Source: Alteromonadaceae bacterium 2753L.S.0a.02
GTDB taxonomy: Bacteria > Pseudomonadota > Gammaproteobacteria > Pseudomonadales > Cellvibrionaceae
Direction of reading: 5' to 3'
NCBI GenBank assembly: GCA_007827375.1
Contig: VISH01000002.1
Location: 2,381,001-2,445,000, forward strand
DNA length: 64,000 nucleotides
Shown here: positions 59,357 to 64,000 of the stretch, one piece after another
How the letters are laid out: each line of letters opens with the position of its first letter
Position numbering within the stretch: position 1 is the stretch's first letter
Notes under the pieces: generated by a model
The model's database searches: none
The model's input: only the letters and a program-made list of their open reading frames with translations
Told to the model about the DNA's origin: nothing
Position numbers and translations under genes: made by a program

Positions 59357-60928
59357 ATGAGTTGGCGAATTATTAGTCTATTAGCGCTGTTGCTAGCTTT
59401 GTTTCTAGGTTTGGGATATGCAGTCTGGCATCACTCAACCAGCACCGGAGCAGATAGCTCCGAAACAAAAGAGCGTAGTCTGAGTTTGCGGGATTGCGGT
59501 GAAATTGATACCGATGACAAAAAAAACTTGCGCGTACAGTGCTACTGGTTGAAAACTGAACGCGATGGCCAGTTCGAGTTACCCATCGCTGTAATTTCCC
59601 GACAAAGCTCCGACACGGCCCTCCTACACATAGCCGGTGGCCCTGGTGATGGCGATCAAACCTCTGCGGAGAATATCCAGGAGTGGCTCAATTGGTATCA
59701 AAAATCGAGCCTTTCAGCGGATCTCGTGCTGTACAGCCCCCGCGGCACACCCGGTGCGAGCGGCAGTTTTGTTTGTGAGGCCTATGAAGCCTTCTCGTGG
59801 CAAATACTCACCCAAAACCTCACCCATGAAGCGGAACTGAGAGCGGGGCAAGCAATTGTTTCAGACTGCCTGGAGGAATTTGCACAAAGCTTGGCTAGCG
59901 TTCCCGGCGTCTCTTCCGAATCACCGCTAGCCAGCTTTGGAACAACTCAGCAAGCTGATGACGCTCGTCGCATATTGCAAGAACTCGGATACCAACATTG
60001 GCATTTGTGGGGCGTTTCGTACGGTACTCGCGTGGCTATGGTCGCGGCCAATCAGGTGAAAATTGCGGGTGATACGCGCTTGAATTCCCTCGTGCTGGAT
60101 TCACCCTATCCGCCAGGCAAAGGCTCTCTGGCCGATTGGCCAGGTTTATTGGAAAACGCTTTTCAATTACATGAAAAAAAACGCTCAGGTTTCAGGCAAC
60201 AATGGCAAGGGCTCGTGAAACGTTTGCAGCACCTTGATCAACCATTAATTTTCAACCTCGATAATTGGCATTACAATCTCGACCCTTGTCCGTACAAAAT
60301 AAGCCCTTGTATTCAGCACGAAAAACAAATTCCCTTTCTATTAAATGCAGATCGACTGCTGAGTGTTGCCTATTACGTTCTGTATGACGAGAGTTTGTTG
60401 GAAAGTTTTTATATTGGATTACAGACGCTGGGAGAGGCCTTGGAGGTTAAAAGTAGTGTTGCCAATAATTTTGAACTAGAGCTGGTATTGGAATCTTTTT
60501 TGGCATCAGCCTTTGCGCCAAGTTTTTCGCCGTGGGTTTTCTTTGCGACTGAGTGCGCAGACAATGGGGTTGCCAAGAAAACAGAAATAGAACAGGCAAG
60601 CACTGAGTACCCCGTATGGCAAAAACAACTGAAAGCCGAATATCAATACGATGTATGTCGTGATAAGCGGTTTTTTAGCGGGCAACCGGCACTGGCAGCC
60701 ACGCAGCAGCTTCCAAATATACCAGTGCTTATTTTTGTCGGTGAATACGACCCTGTAACGCCGGTAAGTTGGGCCAAGAGATTAGCGGCAGACAATTCAC
60801 AAACGCGGCTAATTATCGCCAATGGTGTGGGGCACAGTGTTTTATTTTCTGATTATTGTGAAGCCAATGTGCTGGGCCTGTGGTTTAAAAACCTTCTAGC
60901 GCCACTTTGCATTCAAGAAGGCACGTGA
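59357..60928 (+). CDS. Membrane-anchored alpha/beta hydrolase (peptidase S33/TAP-like)
   Basis: About 523 residues from ATG 59357 (a GTG 18 bases earlier overlaps the previous gene). An N-terminal signal anchor (ISLLALLLALFLGLGYAVW) precedes an alpha/beta-hydrolase domain: HIAGGPGDGD oxyanion region, nucleophile elbow LWGVSYGTRVAM (Ser), an inserted cap domain, and a C-terminal TAP-like part with VLIFVGEYDPVTP (Asp) and NGVGHSV (His). These enzymes cleave N-terminal residues or peptides in the periplasm. Peptidase activity is inferred from the family. Confidence 0.85.
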   Translation: MSWRIISLLALLLALFLGLGYAVWHHSTSTGADSSETKERSLSLRDCGEIDTDDKKNLRVQCYWLKTERDGQFELPIAVISRQSSDTALLHIAGGPGDGDQTSAENIQEWLNWYQKSSLSADLVLYSPRGTPGASGSFVCEAYEAFSWQILTQNLTHEAELRAGQAIVSDCLEEFAQSLASVPGVSSESPLASFGTTQQADDARRILQELGYQHWHLWGVSYGTRVAMVAANQVKIAGDTRLNSLVLDSPYPPGKGSLADWPGLLENAFQLHEKKRSGFRQQWQGLVKRLQHLDQPLIFNLDNWHYNLDPCPYKISPCIQHEKQIPFLLNADRLLSVAYYVLYDESLLESFYIGLQTLGEALEVKSSVANNFELELVLESFLASAFAPSFSPWVFFATECADNGVAKKTEIEQASTEYPVWQKQLKAEYQYDVCRDKRFFSGQPALAATQQLPNIPVLIFVGEYDPVTPVSWAKRLAADNSQTRLIIANGVGHSVLFSDYCEANVLGLWFKNLLAPLCIQEGT

Positions 60929-61743
60929 CTGTGGCTGTTATATTCACCAAAACAGTAAAAAGTACGCATTATGAGGTGCGCACTGCTGGTAGCAGTATTC
61001 GTCTGTACACAAATGGTGTGTTTCACAGTCAATGGAATCGCAATTGCCCGCTTGGTGGAAACCTTTGGGACCTATTAATTCTGCCACTGTTTTTTCTCGA
61101 ACGACCCGAAAGCCTCAGCGCTCCGGGGTCTGTATTTAATGAGCTATGCTTCGATGTGGCGGTTTTGGGCGTTGGTGGCGGTGCGGTCATCAATCAGCTT
61201 ATTGCACTTGCGCCCAATTGTTCGGTGGTGGGTATCGACCTCGATAAAACTCACTTGCAATTGGCCAAACGATTCTTTGGCCTCGCTTCGAGTAAGTGTG
61301 TGGTTTTAAAGCAGGGGAATGCGCTAGACTGGGTTAATCAAGCTGTGCGCAAGCGTGAGCGCTACCGCCTGGTCGTCGAAGATTTGTTTTGTGAAAGCGA
61401 AACAATGCCCGGTGAGCCGGTACGCGCAGTGGCCTGTGGCGCTGAATGGCTTTCCTGCCTTTTCGATATAACACAGGATGATGGTTTGCTCGTTATAAAT
61501 TTCGAATCTGAGCAGCAGCTTCGTAGCGCCCGTAAAATTGCATTTGATCATCTGTGGGCAAGGGAAGTTTATTGTTTGCAAAAACCGGGCTATTACAACG
61601 CGATTGGGGTGTTCTGCAAAACACCGATTGCGAGTGGTGTAAACAAGCAAAAATTGTTGTCTCAGTTAAATCTGTTGCGCTTATTCAATGCAACTAACAA
61701 AGCGAAGGTATCAAACTTTACAATTAAGCGGGTTAAGCCGTAA
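60925..61743 (+). CDS. Spermidine synthase-like SAM-fold protein
   Basis: About 272 residues from GTG 60925, which overlaps the previous stop (GTGA) and has AAGAAGG upstream. The central Rossmann motif is VLGVGGGAVINQLI, with the acidic cofactor residue in VVGIDLDKTHLQLAK and a following GNALDWV; this is the layout of spermidine synthase-like and related methyltransferase proteins. The N-terminal beta region is short and the usual polyamine-binding gate motifs are not obvious, so true aminopropyl transfer is doubtful. It is translationally coupled to the hydrolase gene. Confidence 0.75.
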   Translation: MTVAVIFTKTVKSTHYEVRTAGSSIRLYTNGVFHSQWNRNCPLGGNLWDLLILPLFFLERPESLSAPGSVFNELCFDVAVLGVGGGAVINQLIALAPNCSVVGIDLDKTHLQLAKRFFGLASSKCVVLKQGNALDWVNQAVRKRERYRLVVEDLFCESETMPGEPVRAVACGAEWLSCLFDITQDDGLLVINFESEQQLRSARKIAFDHLWAREVYCLQKPGYYNAIGVFCKTPIASGVNKQKLLSQLNLLRLFNATNKAKVSNFTIKRVKP

Positions 61744-61772
61744 GTATTCGCTATTCGTCAAAAGGAACTGTT

Positions 61773-62108
61773 ATGAAACTGATTTTATCATTTTTATTAA
61801 TATTCACCACACTTATGGGGTCGTTTACTATGGCTGAAACAAAAACAGAAAAAACATCGCCAATATGGATTGACGTTCGCAGTCCCGAAGAATATAGCGG
61901 TGGGCATTACAGTGAAGCGGTCAATATTCCACACACTGAAATTAAAAAACACATCGCTGAATTAACAACAGATAAAGACGCCGATATTCGCGTGTATTGT
62001 CGCAGTGGTCATCGCTCTGGCATTGCAAAGAAAGATCTGGAAGCGATGGGCTATACCCATGTTATTAACGAAGGTGGTTATTCTGATGTGCTGAAAAAAA
62101 TGAAATGA
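61773..62108 (+). CDS. Periplasmic rhodanese (PspE-like)
   Basis: 111 residues with a signal peptide (MKLILSFLLIFTTLMGSFTM, cleavage after A near 22). A single rhodanese domain: IDVRSPEEYSGGHYSEAVNIPH and the active-site loop VYCRSGHRSGIA with the catalytic Cys. It transfers sulfane sulfur, for example from thiosulfate to cyanide or a thiol. Size and export match PspE-type proteins. The convergent next gene is 36 bases away. Confidence 0.92.
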   Translation: MKLILSFLLIFTTLMGSFTMAETKTEKTSPIWIDVRSPEEYSGGHYSEAVNIPHTEIKKHIAELTTDKDADIRVYCRSGHRSGIAKKDLEAMGYTHVINEGGYSDVLKKMK

Positions 62109-62113
62109 CGGAA

Positions 62114-62153
62114 TACTCTTAACTTGTCAATATTTAGTGTCAAGCTAAGAGTA
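62114..62153. repeat. Inverted repeat between convergent genes
   Basis: A 13-base arm (62114-62126, TACTCTTAACTTG) pairs with 62141-62153 with one mismatch across a 14-base loop. It spans the stop of the methyltransferase gene and lies just after the rhodanese stop. It may end transcripts from both sides, but it lacks a T-run. Confidence 0.5.
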
Positions 62154-63206
62154 ATGCTGCAATCGCAATACTTTGAAGCTGCGATTGTTTACTAAGATTT
62201 GCAAGGAAGCAAATTCCTGCTTCGCGTATTTCTCGATTGGAATAAAGGCATTTACCACAAGCAACGCAGTTCCCCGTGGAGCAGTAAGTCGTGCAGTGGC
62301 CTTCACAAACTTCTCCGTAAGCGACGCTTGCACTTCAAATCCCTGATGAAAAGGTGGATTGCAAATTACCAGATCAGCGGGCTCAGTAAAACAATCCCCT
62401 GCATCTCCGGGGCATACCTTATACTGGGTGACACCGTTTCCCTGTAGTGTTGCAATTGTTGCGGAGATGGCCGCGGCGTTATTGTCGGTCGCGTAAATCT
62501 TTTGAAAATCCGCAGCTTCGAGTGCCACTGTGAGATAACCATAGCCGCATCCGAGATCGATTGCCGATTGCTTTTGTGTTAGCTGAGGTGAAACCTCTTC
62601 TAAAAAACATTCGCGCAGTAATTTACTTCCCTGGTCTATTTTGTTCCAGCCATAGACCCCGGGTTTGCTGATATATTGCCCCAAATCGTCTTCTGCGATC
62701 GTTTGAAAATCACTGTAGTTTTTATCATCCAAATGCGCCGAAACCTCCTGGTTTTTATGTAATACGGCGCAATAGCAATTACCGAATTTTTTTAATTTTC
62801 CTGTAAAACCCAAGTGTGCGCAGGCTTTCTGCACATAACCCTTTATGCCTTCGTCCTTATTGCCTGCAAGTACGAGTTGACCATTTGCATTTAAGTGGCT
62901 GGCAGCCATATTTAAAACGCGATTGGTAACTGGTCGTTCTTTGGAGACCCGATAGAGTAAAACTTGCGGTGCATTGGAGCCAAATACATCGAAATCAAAA
63001 TCGCAAAAGTGACAGGCTTCAATCCTATCCTGCAACTGCCGGGTAACATCGTAGCGATTACTCAGCACGCAGTCGTTTGGGCTTAATTGAAGCGCCGCTT
63101 GCCAGGCAATACTAAAATTTTCATCGAGAATCCAGCAACGTCTTGCGGGAACTTGTTGGTTACGCGCCAGGTTTGCCTGCTGATCTATCAGGGCGTAGAT
63201 TTCCAT
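62145..63206 (-). CDS. rRNA guanine methyltransferase, RsmC/RlmG family
   Basis: 353 residues in two halves: a degenerate N-terminal methyltransferase-like domain and an active C-terminal domain. SAM motif I is AIDLGCGYGYLTVALEA and the catalytic motif IV is NPPFHQG, the N6/N2-type tetrapeptide used by RsmC and RlmG for m2G in rRNA. The PGVYGWNKIDQGSKLLRE segment before motif I also matches. RsmC (16S G1207) and RlmG (23S G1835) are hard to separate by eye; length and the short linker favour RsmC slightly. The RsuA gene lies upstream on the same strand. Confidence 0.88.
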   Translation of the reverse strand: MEIYALIDQQANLARNQQVPARRCWILDENFSIAWQAALQLSPNDCVLSNRYDVTRQLQDRIEACHFCDFDFDVFGSNAPQVLLYRVSKERPVTNRVLNMAASHLNANGQLVLAGNKDEGIKGYVQKACAHLGFTGKLKKFGNCYCAVLHKNQEVSAHLDDKNYSDFQTIAEDDLGQYISKPGVYGWNKIDQGSKLLRECFLEEVSPQLTQKQSAIDLGCGYGYLTVALEAADFQKIYATDNNAAAISATIATLQGNGVTQYKVCPGDAGDCFTEPADLVICNPPFHQGFEVQASLTEKFVKATARLTAPRGTALLVVNAFIPIEKYAKQEFASLQILVNNRSFKVLRLQHYS

Positions 63207-63212
63207 TGTTTC

Positions 63213-63923
63213 TCAATTAAACCCGTGTATTTCACTGTCGCTCAGCATTCGGGCCGAGCCTTCCTCAAGCGATTTGTCGAGGTTGATCGCGCCAATAGCT
63301 AAGCGGTGCAGCGCGATTACCTTATTTCCAGTGGCTGCGAACATGCGTTTTACCTGATGGTACATTCCCTCGTAAATAGTGATTTCAGCCGAAGTTGGCG
63401 ATAAGCGTTGGATATTTGCTGGGCGAGTTTTGCGCGATTCATTGCGAAGCAATATTCCGGCTTCGAGCGTTGCTAGGTCGGTATCACTGATTGGCTCGGC
63501 ACATTCAACCCTGTAACGTTTACCGCAGACACTGTTGGGGGAGCTTACGCGATGATTCCAATGACCGTCCGTAGTAAGCAACACCAAGCCGGTTGTGTCG
63601 ATATCCAAACGGCCGACGATCTGTAAATCAGAGACGAGATTGGGAGCCATGAGCTGTTGTGACGTTACAAGGTCGATTACGGTTGGGTGTTCGCTATCCT
63701 GATTGGCACAAACATACCCAAGCGGCTTGTTGAGCATTAGGTAAACTGCCGACTGGGCCTGTAATACGCTGCCATCCAGCGTTACCTGGTCGGTTTCTGT
63801 GAGTTTAGTGGCGGGTGAAGAGGGTGTAGTTCCGTTCACCGCGAGGCGTCGCGCTTTTATTAAAGTACGTACTTGAGAGCGGCTAAACGACGAATTGTTG
63901 GCCACAAATTTGTCTAGCCGCAT
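63213..63923 (-). CDS. rsuA: 16S rRNA pseudouridine516 synthase RsuA
   Basis: 236 residues from ATG 63923 (a TTG 33 bases earlier is less likely), beginning MRLDKFVANN as in RsuA. The S4 RNA-binding domain spans about 1-60; the catalytic Asp is in VGRLDIDTTGLVLLT, followed by KRYRVECAEPIS, YEGMYHQVKRMFAATG and HRLAIGAINL. It forms pseudouridine 516 in 16S rRNA. It ends six bases before the RsmC/RlmG-like gene, so two rRNA-modifying enzymes are probably co-expressed. Confidence 0.92.
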   Translation of the reverse strand: MRLDKFVANNSSFSRSQVRTLIKARRLAVNGTTPSSPATKLTETDQVTLDGSVLQAQSAVYLMLNKPLGYVCANQDSEHPTVIDLVTSQQLMAPNLVSDLQIVGRLDIDTTGLVLLTTDGHWNHRVSSPNSVCGKRYRVECAEPISDTDLATLEAGILLRNESRKTRPANIQRLSPTSAEITIYEGMYHQVKRMFAATGNKVIALHRLAIGAINLDKSLEEGSARMLSDSEIHGFN

Positions 63924-64000
63924 CGCATCAAGCCAATTTTTTCTCGCCAGAATCAACAGTTTGGTAAATCAGTGTGTTGATCGTCATTGGACCAACCCCG

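Noticed and set aside
1..64000. CRISPR arrays, insertion sequences, prophage, toxin-antitoxin or defence systems
   Set aside because: No regularly spaced repeats, transposase or integrase motifs, phage structural genes or known defence domains were seen.

Overview
The window is a stretch of gammaproteobacterial chromosome carrying mostly core genes. GC looks close to 50%, coding density is high, and many starts are GTG or TTG with short overlaps between genes. The gene content (smc-zipA-ligA, lpxH-ppiB facing glnS-cysS, acnB, a System I ccm locus, intracellular PHA depolymerase, MiaE, Band-7/NfeD) fits a marine Cellvibrionaceae-type bacterium such as the Teredinibacter/Saccharophagus group. 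That placement is inferred from gene content, not from a search.

1-16 kb: a sensor kinase cut by the window edge, ppnP, and a FliK-like/FlhB-C-like pair on the minus strand. These are followed by the divergent cytochrome c maturation operon ccmABCDEFG. Agmatine-to-putrescine genes (agmatine deiminase and N-carbamoylputrescine amidase), a PHA depolymerase, an orphan binding protein and a tRNA-Val/tRNA-Asp pair separate this operon from ccmH and ccmI. 16-26.4 kb: smc, zipA and ligA, then a lipoprotein with lytic-transglycosylase features, two unknown genes, an AraC-type regulator and two related lipoproteins.

26.7-34 kb: lipid-oriented genes (acyl-CoA dehydrogenase, fatty acyl-CoA ligase, Band-7 protein, NfeD, patatin) and an EamA transporter. 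34-39.4 kb: two unknown genes, acnB on the minus strand, a secreted CBM9-like protein, a DUF1289 protein and miaE. 39.7-44.9 kb is the most distinctive block: a Tat-exported polyamine-type binding protein with no transporter, a sensor kinase with no response regulator, and a tetraheme NapC/NrfH-type plus octaheme HAO-like cytochrome pair. An FNR/Anr-like site precedes the cytochromes, and the heme attachment machinery for these twelve hemes is in the same window.

45-54 kb: lpxH-ppiB, glnS, cysS, a small lipoprotein, a voltage-gated cation channel whose filter looks calcium-type, a DnaJ-related protein and a Cache sensor kinase. 53-64 kb: fructosamine kinase-like gene, then djlA overlapping a secreted S1/P1 nuclease and an SDR, a cold-shock protein with a long leader, a DUF3806 protein, two pseudouridine synthases, a secreted peptidase-like hydrolase, a spermidine-synthase-like protein, a rhodanese and an rRNA methyltransferase. 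No CRISPR array, insertion sequence, prophage or origin was seen.
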